32,419 bases of DNA, from assembly GCF_001746295.1 (NCBI RefSeq), contig NZ_MJAH01000015.1, forward strand, positions 330,805 through 363,223. The letters run 5' to 3'. The translations under genes and the position numbers were made by a program. Shown here one piece after another: positions 7,636 through 15,425 of this stretch. Position 1 is the stretch's first letter; the number at the start of each line of letters is the position of its first letter. The stretch is from Streptomyces sp. LUP47B (lineage in GTDB: Bacteria > Actinomycetota > Actinomycetes > Streptomycetales > Streptomycetaceae). The notes beneath the pieces were generated by a model, which was not told where the DNA came from, made no database searches, and worked only from the letters and a program-made list of their open reading frames with translations.

Positions 7636-7641
7636 TAGCCT
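7636..7641 (+). promoter_or_regulatory. -10 box for leaderless NUDIX/MBL operon
   Basis: TAGCCT lies 6 nt before the ATG at 7648, the same TANNNT spacing seen elsewhere. AGAGGT overlapping it could act as a weak ribosome site in a longer mRNA, so the leaderless reading is likely but not certain. Confidence 0.4.
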
Positions 7642-7647
7642 CCGCCC

Positions 7648-8517
7648 ATGGCAAACGGGCAGTGGTACCCAGCGGAATGGCCGGACCGCATCCGCGCGCT
7701 CGCGGACGGCTTGCTTCAGCCGGCCGTGCCCAGACGCGCCGCCACGGTGATGCTGCTGAAGGACGGGCCGAGCGGAACCGTGGTGCACATGTTGCGCAGG
7801 CGGGCCTCCATGGCCTTCGCGGGAGGCGCTTACGCCTATCCCGGCGGCGGAGTCGATCCCCGTGACGACGAGCACCACATCCACTGGGCGGGCCCCACGC
7901 GCGCGTGGTGGGCTGCTCGGCTCGGGGTGGACGAGACGACGGCCCAGGCGATCGTCTGCGCGGCCGTGCGGGAGACGTACGAGGAGGCGGGTGTCCTGCT
8001 CGCCGGGCCGACGTCCGAGTCGGTGGTCGGTGACACCACCGGCGCCGAGTGGGAGGCGGACCGTGCCGCTCTGGTGGCCCGGGATCTCTCCTTCGCCGAG
8101 TTCCTGGAGCGCCGGGGGCTGGTCCTGCGGTCGGATCTGCTCGGGGCCTGGACCCGCTGGATCACCCCCGAGTTCGAACCCCGGCGTTACGACACGTGGT
8201 TCTTCGTCGCAGCCCTCCCCGAGGGGCAGCGCACGCGCAACGCCTCCACGGAGGCCGACCGCACGGTGTGGATCCGTCCTCAGGACGCGGCGGACGGCTA
8301 CGACAAGGGCGAGTTGCTCATGATGCCGCCCACCATCGCCACGCTGCGCCAGCTCACCGCGTACGGCACGGCCGCCGACGCGCTCGCCGGCGCGCCCGAC
8401 CGTGACCTGACGCCGGTGCTGGCGCAGGCCCGGCTGGTGGACGGCGAGATCGTGCTCTCCTGGCCGGGGCACGACGAGTTCACCAAGCACATCCCGACCG
8501 GTGGAGCCTCCGCATGA
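7648..8517 (+). CDS. NUDIX hydrolase
   Basis: A 289-residue NUDIX-fold protein. The Nudix helix core is RETYEEAG (108-115), with Glu112 and Glu113 as metal ligands. The conserved glycines come from YPGGGVD (64-70), followed by a long insertion (about 71-100) of the kind seen in the larger eukaryotic-like NUDT19/NUDT7 relatives. The substrate cannot be read from sequence; nucleotide or CoA derivatives are likely classes. The stop overlaps the next start in an ATGA, so it is co-translated with the metallo-beta-lactamase-fold gene. It lies between RidA and MBL genes that, as I recall, are adjacent in M. tuberculosis, so it looks like a lineage-specific insertion. Confidence 0.92.
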   Translation: MANGQWYPAEWPDRIRALADGLLQPAVPRRAATVMLLKDGPSGTVVHMLRRRASMAFAGGAYAYPGGGVDPRDDEHHIHWAGPTRAWWAARLGVDETTAQAIVCAAVRETYEEAGVLLAGPTSESVVGDTTGAEWEADRAALVARDLSFAEFLERRGLVLRSDLLGAWTRWITPEFEPRRYDTWFFVAALPEGQRTRNASTEADRTVWIRPQDAADGYDKGELLMMPPTIATLRQLTAYGTAADALAGAPDRDLTPVLAQARLVDGEIVLSWPGHDEFTKHIPTGGASA

Positions 8518-9344
8518 CCGACGCCGCAGCCCTCCCGGGCCAGCCGCGTGGCGGGGTCCTCTCGGGCCCCGCCACCCCGCGGGCCGTCAACGTCCTCGCG
8601 CCCAACGCCTCCGCGATGACCCTGGACGGGACCAACACCTGGATCCTGTCGGAGCCGGATTCGGAGCTGGCGGTCGTCGTCGACCCCGGGCCGCTCGACG
8701 AGGGGCATCTCCGCGCGGTCGTCGACACGGCCGAGGCCGCCGGCAGGCGTGTCGCCCTCACCCTGCTCACCCACGGCCATCCCGACCACGCCGAAGGTGC
8801 CGCCCGCTTCGCCGGGCTGACCGGCTCCAAGGTGCGGGCCCTCGATCCGGCGCTGCGCCTGGGCGACGAGGGGCTCGGCGCCGGGGACGTGGTGCGCGTC
8901 GGTGGGCTGGAGCTCAGGGTCGTGCCCACTCCCGGGCACACCGCCGACTCGCTGTGCTTCCATCTCCCGGCCGATCAGGCGGTCCTGACCGGTGACACCG
9001 TCCTGGGGCGCGGCACGACCGTCGTGGCCCATCCCGACGGCCGTCTGGGCGACTATCTGGACTCGCTGCGGCGGCTGAGGTCTCTGACGGTCGACGACGG
9101 CGTCCACACCGTCCTTCCGGGCCACGGGCCCGTCCTGGAGGATGCCCAGGGTGTCGTCGAGTTCTATCTCGCCCACCGGGCCCATCGGCTCGCCCAGGTC
9201 GAGACGGCCGTGGAGAACGGATACCGCACGCCCGGTGCCGTCGTAGAACGTGTGTACGCGGATGTGAACCGGGCACTCTGGCCCGCCGCCGAGCTGTCGG
9301 TGCGGGCTCAGATGGAGTACCTGGAGGAGCACGGGCTCATCTAG
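8514..9344 (+). CDS. Metallo-beta-lactamase-fold hydrolase (LACTB2-like)
   Basis: A 276-residue metallo-hydrolase with the complete metal-binding set: THGHPDH (His87, His89, Asp91, His92), His142 in PTPGHTADS, Asp161 in TGDTVLG and His204 in LPGHGP. The length and the C-terminal helical part (about 215-276) match LACTB2-type hydrolases rather than true beta-lactamases. Human LACTB2 is an endoribonuclease; glyoxalase-II-like thioesterase activity is an alternative. It starts within the NUDIX stop codon (ATGA). Its last 8 bp overlap the end of the convergent nucleotidyltransferase gene. Confidence 0.93.
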   Translation: MTDAAALPGQPRGGVLSGPATPRAVNVLAPNASAMTLDGTNTWILSEPDSELAVVVDPGPLDEGHLRAVVDTAEAAGRRVALTLLTHGHPDHAEGAARFAGLTGSKVRALDPALRLGDEGLGAGDVVRVGGLELRVVPTPGHTADSLCFHLPADQAVLTGDTVLGRGTTVVAHPDGRLGDYLDSLRRLRSLTVDDGVHTVLPGHGPVLEDAQGVVEFYLAHRAHRLAQVETAVENGYRTPGAVVERVYADVNRALWPAAELSVRAQMEYLEEHGLI

Positions 9345-10161
9345 GGGTCTTCGTGCCGTGCACGCGCGTGTACTCGTCCGCAAGCCAGGGGCCCAGGTCG
9401 TCGACGTACGTCCGCAGTACGGCCGTGTCGGCGGTCGGGGTGAGTCCCAGGGCGGCTGCCGCCCGTAGCTGCTCGGCGCGCTGGGGGTAGTACGCGCCGA
9501 AGGCCTCCGCCATCTGTCCCAGGTCGCTCGTCCAGCCGTTCCAGCAGGGCATGACCAGGGTGAACGCGGTGCGGACCAGGTGGCGGGACATGAAGCGGAC
9601 GAGGCGAGTCCGGGGCTCGTCGGAGTCCGCCGCCTCGATCCGTTCGCGCCAGCGGGGGAGCAGGAGGGCGAGGTCGCCGTTCGTCTCGCGGGCCAGGAGG
9701 GCGTCGGGGCGGTAGCGGGGGAGGTACTCCGCCAGGTCGTCCCCGAGCAGCGGGGTGCACAAACAGGCCACGAACCAGCCCATGTCGTGCCGCTCCAGCT
9801 CGCTCAGCAGGAGATCCCGGCTGTACAGCAGCGGTCCGACGCCGTCGATCTGCGGGAACTCCTTGTCGAGCGCCTCCCCGAGTTCCCGTACGCCCTCCCG
9901 GTCCGCGTCGGTCGGTTCGTCCCGAAGGGCCAGCAGGAGGTCGAGATCGCTGCGGCCCACGCGCGCGGTGCCGCGCGGAATCGAGCCGTAGAGGTATGCG
10001 CTGTGCAGCCTCGGCCCGAACAGGTCCAGCACCCGGTCGCGGGCGGCGGCGACGACCGGGCGGAAGGCCTGCGGGATCCGTCCGAGGGAGCCCTCGCGCT
10101 CGATGTAGCCCTGGGCGTCGAGCCCCTTGCGGGCGATGGAGGGCACTGTTTCGGCGGTCAT
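9337..10161 (-). CDS. Nucleotidyltransferase-fold protein, aminoglycoside adenylyltransferase-like
   Basis: A 274-residue protein with the DNA polymerase-beta-type nucleotidyltransferase signature: Gly59-Ser60, then SDLDLLL with Asp72 and Asp74 as metal ligands. A helical C-terminal half (about 150-274) follows, with WNGWTSDLGQMAEAFGAYYP. The layout resembles AadA/ANT-type adenylyltransferases, but conservation is too loose to claim antibiotic modification; a regulatory or toxin-antitoxin nucleotidyltransferase is possible. It starts at ATG 10161 with no clear ribosome site. It sits between the MBL and crp genes, which I recall as neighbours in M. tuberculosis, and its promoter side abuts a 146-bp tandem repeat, so it looks like an insertion into the core block. 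Confidence 0.85.
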   Translation of the reverse strand: MTAETVPSIARKGLDAQGYIEREGSLGRIPQAFRPVVAAARDRVLDLFGPRLHSAYLYGSIPRGTARVGRSDLDLLLALRDEPTDADREGVRELGEALDKEFPQIDGVGPLLYSRDLLLSELERHDMGWFVACLCTPLLGDDLAEYLPRYRPDALLARETNGDLALLLPRWRERIEAADSDEPRTRLVRFMSRHLVRTAFTLVMPCWNGWTSDLGQMAEAFGAYYPQRAEQLRAAAALGLTPTADTAVLRTYVDDLGPWLADEYTRVHGTKTPR

Positions 10162-10220
10162 GGGATCACTGTGCCCGGGGGCGGTCCCTGGGACAGCTCA
10201 TTTACGGCCCTGAGCGGACC

Positions 10221-10640
10221 GTGTGGGGCCGAACGTGGCCAGCGCTGGTGGGCGATGCGCGGGGGGCGTGAGGCGCCGTGGGGGTGGCAGGTGGTGGCGA
10301 TCTCGTCGCCGGACGCGGCGGGTCGGCAGGCCGGGTCCGACGCGGCCCTTGGCGGAGTGTGGGGCCGAACGTGGTCAGCGTCGGAGGACGCTGGTGGGCG
10401 ACGCGCAGGGGGCGTGAGGCGCCGTGAGGGTGGCAGGTGGTGGCGATCTCGTCGCCGGACGCGGCGGGTCGGCAGGCCGGGTCCGACGCGGCCCTTGGCG
10501 GAGTGTGGGGCCGAACGTGGTCAGCGTCGGAGGACGCTGGTGGGCGATGCGCGGGGGGCGTGAGGCGCCGTGGGGGTGGCAGGTGGTGGCGATCTCGTCG
10601 CCGGACGCGGTGGTCGGCAGGTCGGGTCCGGGCCACGTCC
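10221..10640 (+). repeat. 146-bp tandem repeat, three copies
   Basis: Copies start at 10221, 10357 and 10503 at the shared GTGTGGGGCCGAACGTGG. The second is 146 bp. The first is 136 bp and lacks a 10-bp TCGGAGGACG segment. The third decays after about 10610. Copies 2 and 3 are nearly identical, so the duplication looks recent. The period is not divisible by three and each copy falls in a different frame, so the open frames across it are not genes. Confidence 0.9.
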
Positions 10641-10886
10641 GGCCGGACGTGGCGGTCAGGGGGAGCAGGAGGGGATCGTGCCTCCTCGTCTGAGGGGTAA
10701 GTCGGTCCCCTGTTGGGTCCGGTTCAGGCGACCGTGCCCGGGGCCAGGCCCTGGGAGCCGCCCCGGACGTCGGCAGCGCCACCGTGACCACGTCAGGGCC
10801 GGCGGCTTGACGTGGAGGCTGCTCTCCGCCAGCGATGTCCGGCTGCGGGGCGCTGTCCTTGTGGACGCCCACGCCCGGCGACACGA
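10641..10886. other. Non-coding stretch between the 146-bp repeat and the crp terminator
   Basis: Together with the repeat this makes a gap of nearly 780 bp between genes. I see no supported gene, RNA or further repeat in it; the open frames present are ordinary high-GC frames without family sequence. Confidence 0.4.
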
Positions 10887-10916
10887 GAAGGGCCCCGCCG
10901 TGCGGCAGGGCCCTTC
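10887..10916. terminator. Hairpin terminator downstream of crp
   Basis: GAAGGGCCC (10887-10895) pairs with GGGCCCTTC (10908-10916), a 9-bp stem with a 12-nt loop, 22 bp beyond the crp stop. There is no U-tract, as is usual in this genus. Confidence 0.75.
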
Positions 10917-10938
10917 GGAGTCGTACGGCGATCCGCGC

Positions 10939-11613
10939 TCAGCGCGAGCGCTTGGCCAGCCTCTCGACGTCCAGGAGGATCACCGCGCGGGCCTCCAGGC
11001 GCAGCCAGCCACGCTGGGCGAAGTCCGCGAGGGCCTTGTTGACCGTCTCGCGCGAGGCGCCGACCAGTTGGGCGAGCTCCTCCTGCGTGAGGTCGTGGAC
11101 GACGTGGATGCCCTCCTCGGACTGCACGCCGAAGCGGCGGGAGAGGTCGAGCAGCGCGCGGGCCACGCGGCCGGGGACGTCCGAGAAGACCAGGTCGGAC
11201 ATCGCGTCGTTGGTGCGGCGCAGACGGCGGGCGACGGCGCGCAGCAACGCGGTGGCCACCTCGGGGCGGGCGTTCAGCCAGGGCTGGAGGTCGGGGTGGC
11301 CGAGGCCCAGCAGCTTGACCTCGGTCAGCGCGGTGGCGGTCGCCGTGCGCGGGCCCGGGTCGAACAGGGACAGTTCGCCGATGAGTTCGCCGGGGCCGAC
11401 TACGGCCAGCATGTTCTCGCGGCCGTCGGGGGAGGTGCGGTGGAGCTTGACCTTGCCCTCGGTGACGACGTAGAGCCGGTCTCCCGGGTCGCCCTCGTGG
11501 AACAGCGAGTCGCCGCGCGCGAGGGTCACCTCACTCATGGAGGCGCGGAGCTCCGCGGACTGCTCGTCGTCGAGTGCCGCGAAGAGCGGGTTGCGCCGGA
11601 GGACGTCGTCCAC
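10939..11613 (-). CDS. crp: Cyclic-AMP receptor protein
   Basis: A 224-residue Crp/Fnr-family transcription factor. The cyclic-nucleotide domain spans about 10-125, with the phosphate-binding cassette PGELIGELSLFDPGPRTATA (74-93; Glu80, Arg89, Thr90). A dimerisation helix runs through about 117-142, and the winged helix-turn-helix is at about 175-205 (LTQEELAQLVGASRETVNKAL). Streptomyces Crp has this length and controls germination, development and antibiotic production. The frame is open far upstream, but the GTG at 11613 has an excellent ribosome site (AAGGAGAG) and gives the family length. A Crp-type site lies 91-104 bp upstream, suggesting autoregulation. It is divergent from nth, an arrangement shared with mycobacteria. 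Confidence 0.96.
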   Translation of the reverse strand: MDDVLRRNPLFAALDDEQSAELRASMSEVTLARGDSLFHEGDPGDRLYVVTEGKVKLHRTSPDGRENMLAVVGPGELIGELSLFDPGPRTATATALTEVKLLGLGHPDLQPWLNARPEVATALLRAVARRLRRTNDAMSDLVFSDVPGRVARALLDLSRRFGVQSEEGIHVVHDLTQEELAQLVGASRETVNKALADFAQRGWLRLEARAVILLDVERLAKRSR

Positions 11614-11648
11614 GAGTTCTCTCCTTGTCGACCTGCTCAGGGGATCTT

Positions 11649-11672
11649 GTTCCCCCTTGGTACCAGGGGAAC
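11649..11672. promoter_or_regulatory. Nested palindrome in the crp leader
   Basis: GTTCCCC (11649-11655) and GGGGAAC (11666-11672) are perfect 7-bp arms. Between them lies the 8-bp palindrome TGGTACCA (11658-11665). The element sits 36-59 bp before the crp start, where it could be an operator or an mRNA hairpin. Confidence 0.5.
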
Positions 11673-11703
11673 CCGGTGCCCATTTTGCCGGACGGTCCAA
11701 ACA

Positions 11704-11717
11704 GTGTGATCTGTCAC
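11704..11717. promoter_or_regulatory. Putative Crp binding site between crp and nth
   Basis: GTGTGATCTGTCAC fits the Streptomyces Crp motif GTG(N6)GNCAC as I recall it, and TGTGA/TCACA half-sites are visible with a 4-bp spacer. It lies 91-104 bp upstream of crp and 104-117 bp upstream of nth, so it could govern either. Similar matches would occur by chance several times in a window this size; position is the main support. Confidence 0.5.
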
Positions 11718-11808
11718 AAGGATGCCGCACACATGTCCCGGGGTAAGCGGCAGGGGTCCAATTGGGGGCCGGTCTTCGAGGTCCGGGGCGGATGTCAGTG
11801 CCGGGCCC

Positions 11809-11814
11809 TAGGCT
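11809..11814 (+). promoter_or_regulatory. -10 box for leaderless nth mRNA
   Basis: TAGGCT is followed by 6 nt and the GTG start of nth. No ribosome site is present and no -35 is obvious. Confidence 0.45.
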
Positions 11815-11820
11815 GGCCGG

Positions 11821-12870
11821 GTGTCCAAAACGCCGGTGAGAGCACAGGCCAAGGGGGCTGGACGGGTGGTTGTACGTCGAGATTCCGCTGTGGGCGAACA
11901 GGGCGTCGGCGGCGGAAAGAAAACGGCAAAAGCGGCAGGGAAGGCTCCGGTGGAGAAGAGGGCTTCGGCGAAGAAGGCGGCTCCCGTGAGGAAGGCCGCC
12001 GCCGTGAAGAAGGCAACTGTCGCTCCCAGGAAGGCAGCGGCTCCGGTCAAGAAGGCCTCGGCCACGAAGACGGTCGCGACGAAGTCCCCGCGGAACGAGT
12101 CGCGGACCGCCCTCGTCCGCCGCGCCCGGCGCATCAACCGCGAGCTCGCGGAGGTGTTTCCGTACGCCCACCCCGAGTTGGACTTCGAGAACCCCTTCCA
12201 GCTGATCGTGGCGACGGTCCTGTCCGCGCAGACCACCGACCTGAGGGTCAATCAGACGACCCCCGCGCTGTTCGCCAAGTACCCGACCCCCGAGGATCTG
12301 GCCGCGGCCAACCCCGAGGAGGTCGAGGAGATCCTCCGGCCGACCGGGTTCTTCCGGGCGAAGACCAAGTCGGTTATAGGGCTGTCCAAGGCCCTCGTGG
12401 AGAACTTCGGCGGTGAGGTCCCGGAGCGGCTCGAAGACCTCGTCACACTGCCCGGTGTGGGCCGCAAGACCGCCTTCGTCGTTCTCGGCAACGCCTTCGG
12501 GCGGCCCGGCGTCACCGTCGACACGCACTTCATGCGGCTGGTTCGGCGCTGGCAGTGGACCGACGAGACCGACCCCGACAAGATCGAGGCGGCCGTCACC
12601 GCGCTCTTCCCGAAGAGCGACTGGACGGACCTGTCCCACCACGTCATCTGGCACGGCCGCCGCATCTGCCACGCCCGCAAGCCCGCCTGCGGTGCCTGCC
12701 CCATCACCCCGCTCTGCCCGGCCTACGGCGAGGGCGAGACGGACCCGGAGAAGGCGAAGAAGCTCCTGAAGTACGAGAAGGGCGGCTTCCCGGGACAGCG
12801 GCTGAATCCGCCGCAGGCCTATCTCGACGCCGGCGGCAAGGCCGCACCGCCGCTGGGAGTCACCGAGTGA
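11821..12870 (+). CDS. nth: Endonuclease III with basic N-terminal tail
   Basis: A 349-residue DNA glycosylase/AP lyase of base-excision repair, which removes oxidised pyrimidines. The catalytic core starts at about residue 96. The helix-hairpin-helix is LPGVGRKTA (210-218) with catalytic Lys216, and the catalytic Asp234 is in VDTHFMR. The iron-sulfur cluster loop is Cys283-x6-Cys290-x2-Cys293-x5-Cys299, so all functional residues are present. The first 95 residues are a Lys/Ala/Pro-rich extension with repeated KKA, RKAA and VKKA units, like histone-H1-type or HupS tails. The typical enzyme is about 210-260 residues, so the tail is an add-on, probably for DNA binding. The GTG start is supported by TAGGCT 6 nt upstream; a later start would remove part of the tail. 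Confidence 0.95.
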   Translation: MSKTPVRAQAKGAGRVVVRRDSAVGEQGVGGGKKTAKAAGKAPVEKRASAKKAAPVRKAAAVKKATVAPRKAAAPVKKASATKTVATKSPRNESRTALVRRARRINRELAEVFPYAHPELDFENPFQLIVATVLSAQTTDLRVNQTTPALFAKYPTPEDLAAANPEEVEEILRPTGFFRAKTKSVIGLSKALVENFGGEVPERLEDLVTLPGVGRKTAFVVLGNAFGRPGVTVDTHFMRLVRRWQWTDETDPDKIEAAVTALFPKSDWTDLSHHVIWHGRRICHARKPACGACPITPLCPAYGEGETDPEKAKKLLKYEKGGFPGQRLNPPQAYLDAGGKAAPPLGVTE

Positions 12871-12954
12871 GGATGCGGACGGCGCGGCAGGGAGGCCCTG
12901 CGCGGCGGGGCGGCGGGCCGGATCGGGAGGCCGGGGCTGCCCGCGCGGTGCGGC

Positions 12955-13011
12955 CGGTCGGGCAACCCCGGCACCACCGTTCCGTGCGGACGGTCGGGCA
13001 ACCCCGGCACC
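12955..13011 (+). repeat. Short direct repeat with terminal hairpin after nth
   Basis: CGGTCGGGCAACCCCGGCAC recurs at 12955 and 12991 (21 identical bp, period 36). The second copy runs into CGGCACC-CT-GGTGCCG (13005-13020), a 7-bp inverted repeat that may help terminate nth transcription. Confidence 0.55.
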
Positions 13012-13075
13012 CTGGTGCCGTGCCGTCGGAACGATCTAGGGCCCGTCGGGCGTTGAGTGATGCAGGACGACGGGG

Positions 13076-13771
13076 GTGGCGATGACACGGGCGAGCCATA
13101 CGACGGGCGTGACGCTCAGCAAGGACGGCCTGCCGAGCTGGCTGGACCCGGTGGTGCACGCCGTGGAGACGGTCGAGCCGCGGCAGCTGAGCCGCTTCCT
13201 GCCGCCGGCGAACGGCGCGGGCCGGCAGTCGGCCGTCCTGATCCTGTTCGGCGAGGGCGAGCGCGGCCCCGAGCTGCTGCTGATGGAGCGGGCGAGCTCG
13301 CTCAGGTCGCACGCCGGGCAGCCGTCGTTCCCCGGCGGCGCGCTCGATCCGGAGGACGGCGATCCGCATGGCGACGGGCCGCTGCGGGCCGCCCTGCGCG
13401 AGGCCGAGGAGGAGACCGGCCTCGACCCCTCAGGCGTCCAGCTGTTCGGCGTGCTGCCCAAGCTGTACATCCCGGTCAGCGGCTTCGTGGTGACCCCGGT
13501 GCTGGGCTGGTGGCGCGAGCCGACCCCGGTCGGGGTCGTCGATCCGAATGAAACCGCCCGCGTCTTCACCGTTCCCGTGGCGGATCTCACGGACCCGGAC
13601 AACCGAGCGACGACCGTCCACCCCAGCGGCCACCGAGGTCCGGCATTCCTGGTCGAATCGGCCCTTGTCTGGGGCTTCACCGCCGGAATCATCGACCGAC
13701 TCCTGCACTACGCGAGCTGGGAGCGCCCCTGGGACCGCGAGAAGCAGGTCCCGCTCGACTGGCGCGCATGA
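13076..13771 (+). CDS. NUDIX hydrolase, CoA-pyrophosphatase type
   Basis: A 231-residue NUDIX protein. It carries the extended signature of coenzyme A diphosphatases: SHAGQPSFPGG (78-88) followed by LREAEEETGL (107-116), with Glu112 and Glu113 as metal ligands. Such enzymes cleave CoA, acyl-CoA or oxidised CoA to 4'-phosphopantetheine derivatives and 3',5'-ADP. The same gene type precedes marP in M. tuberculosis (Rv3672c). The start is uncertain by two codons: the GTG at 13076 has AGGA nine bases upstream, while the ATG at 13082 is close to GGGGG. The Mycobacterium thioredoxin-like gene found between nth and this gene is absent here. Confidence 0.92.
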   Translation: MAMTRASHTTGVTLSKDGLPSWLDPVVHAVETVEPRQLSRFLPPANGAGRQSAVLILFGEGERGPELLLMERASSLRSHAGQPSFPGGALDPEDGDPHGDGPLRAALREAEEETGLDPSGVQLFGVLPKLYIPVSGFVVTPVLGWWREPTPVGVVDPNETARVFTVPVADLTDPDNRATTVHPSGHRGPAFLVESALVWGFTAGIIDRLLHYASWERPWDREKQVPLDWRA

Positions 13772-13818
13772 CAGGGTGAGCTCCGTGTTGTGTCTTTTCG
13801 GGGGCGCTGTATCCGATT

Positions 13819-13848
13819 GCCGCTTCGCGGCGGGCCGGACCCCCGGCC
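13819..13848. terminator. Paired small hairpins after the NUDIX gene
   Basis: GCCGC-TTC-GCGGC (13819-13831) is followed at once by GGCCGG-ACCC-CCGGCC (13833-13848). Lying between two genes on the same strand, they could weaken read-through from the NUDIX gene into the protease gene. Confidence 0.4.
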
Positions 13849-13890
13849 GACCTGTGGTGAACGCGAAGTGATGAGGCGAGGCTCGAACCG

Positions 13891-15090
13891 GTGAACGTGC
13901 TGGACATCCTGTTGCTGGTCGCCGCCGTGTGGTTCGCGATCGTCGGCTATCGCCAGGGCTTCGTCGTCGGCATCCTGTCGGTGATCGGGTTCCTGGGCGG
14001 TGGTCTCGTCGCCGTCTACACCCTGCCCGTCGTCTGGGACGCGCTGACCGACCACGCGGAGGTCGGCACGGTCGCCGCCGTCGTCGGCGTCGTCATCGTG
14101 ATCGTCTGCGCCTCCGTCGGCCAGGCCCTGACCACCCATCTCGGCAACAAGCTGCGCCGGTACATCACCTGGTCGCCCGCCCGTGCCGTCGACGCCACCG
14201 GCGGCGCCCTCGTGAACGTCGTGGCGATGCTCCTGGTCGCCTGGCTGATCGGCGCCATGCTCGCGCAGACCACGATGTCCACGGTCGGCAAGGAGGTGCG
14301 CGGTTCCAAGGTGCTCCTCGGCGTCCAGGAGGTGCTGCCCTCCGACGCGGACACCTGGTTCAAGGACTTCACCTCGGTCCTCGCGGACAACGGCTTCCCG
14401 CAGGTCTTCAGCCCGTTCTCCAACGAGCCCATCAAGGCGGTCCAGCCCCCCGACCCCAAGCTCGCGAACAGCGCGGTCGCCACCCGCGCCCAGCGCTCCA
14501 TCGTCAAGGTCATGGGCACCGCGCAGAGCTGCGGCAAGGTCCTGGAGGGCTCCGGCTTCGTGTTCGGCGACCGCCGCGTCATGACCAACGCCCATGTCGT
14601 CGGCGGCGTCGACGAGCCCACGGTCCAGATAGGCGGCGAGGGCCGCAAGTACGACGCCACGGTCGTCCTCTACGACTGGCAGCGCGACATCGCCGTACTG
14701 GACGTCCCCGACCTGGACGCGCCGGCGCTGCGGTTCACGTCCGAGGACGCCGCCAGCGGGGACAGCGCGATCGTCGCGGGCTTCCCGGAGAACGGCTCGT
14801 ACGATGTCCGCTCCGCGCGGGTGCGCGGGCGCATCGACGCCCACGGACCGGACATCTACCACCGCGGCACCGTCAGCCGTGACGTCTACTCCCTCTACGC
14901 GACCGTCCGCCAGGGCAACTCCGGCGGCCCGCTGCTGACCCCCGACGGCAGGGTGTACGGCGTGGTGTTCGCCAAGTCGCTCGACGACGCCGACACCGGG
15001 TACGCGCTCACCGCGGACGAGATCCAGGAGGACATCGCCAAGGGGCGCACCGCGAACCAGCAGGTGGACAGCGACAGCTGCGCGCTGTGA
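13891..15090 (+). CDS. MarP-like membrane serine protease (CvpA + trypsin domains)
   Basis: A 399-residue protein. Four hydrophobic segments (about 4-20, 25-47, 58-80, 104-127) form a CvpA/colicin-V-production-type membrane domain. A chymotrypsin-fold protease outside the membrane follows. The triad is His235 in TNAHVVGG, Asp266 in QRDIAVL and Ser344 in GNSGG. Cys214 and Cys397 are placed to form the disulfide known for mycobacterial MarP, whose catalytic residues have almost the same numbers. In M. tuberculosis MarP is needed for acid and oxidative stress tolerance. The GTG at 13891 is preferred because it begins the first helix and has GAGGCGAGG upstream. Gene order around it agrees with the mycobacterial locus. 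Confidence 0.95.
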   Translation: MNVLDILLLVAAVWFAIVGYRQGFVVGILSVIGFLGGGLVAVYTLPVVWDALTDHAEVGTVAAVVGVVIVIVCASVGQALTTHLGNKLRRYITWSPARAVDATGGALVNVVAMLLVAWLIGAMLAQTTMSTVGKEVRGSKVLLGVQEVLPSDADTWFKDFTSVLADNGFPQVFSPFSNEPIKAVQPPDPKLANSAVATRAQRSIVKVMGTAQSCGKVLEGSGFVFGDRRVMTNAHVVGGVDEPTVQIGGEGRKYDATVVLYDWQRDIAVLDVPDLDAPALRFTSEDAASGDSAIVAGFPENGSYDVRSARVRGRIDAHGPDIYHRGTVSRDVYSLYATVRQGNSGGPLLTPDGRVYGVVFAKSLDDADTGYALTADEIQEDIAKGRTANQQVDSDSCAL

Positions 15091-15425
15091 GGGGTGTCAG
15101 GACGAGGACACGTCAGCCTCGGGGATGACGCAGGCGTACCGAGACCCAGCGGGCCCGGCGACGCAGGATGCGCGGGATGCCCACCCTCAGGTCCGTGCCG
15201 CCCGCCAGTTGCGGGGCACCGCCCTGATGATGGGTGCTCAGGGCAGCGCCCGAGCGTCGATTGCGTGCTGCGTCACCGTAGTCGTGCGTCCAGCCCATAC
15301 CCGGACGTGTGCCCCCGCCCCAAGGTCGATAACCGCCCCCACGCCCCCCAATTGGCCTATGCGCCGGGCAAGTGGCCGTTCGTAGGACAGGTGTTCAGCT
15401 CCCTGTACCGGAAGCGACGAAACGG
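15091..15425. other. Intergenic region between convergent marP-like and hydrolase genes
   Basis: 335 bp without a credible gene. The only structure I see is GCCCTG (15221-15226) pairing with CAGGGC (15239-15244) across 12 nt, flanked by competing GCACC/GGGTGC pairings; it may be a weak terminator. Confidence 0.4.

Noticed and set aside
9337..10161. Aminoglycoside resistance gene
   Set aside because: Only the generic nucleotidyltransferase signature is visible; residues specific for aminoglycoside adenylylation could not be confirmed.
10202..10884. Open frames across the 146-bp repeat
   Set aside because: The period is not divisible by three, so each copy is read in a different frame; no protein constraint is evident.
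11614..12672. Long N-terminal extension of the crp frame
   Set aside because: Crp begins at GTG 11613 with AAGGAGAG upstream and has the family length; the extension is antisense to nth.
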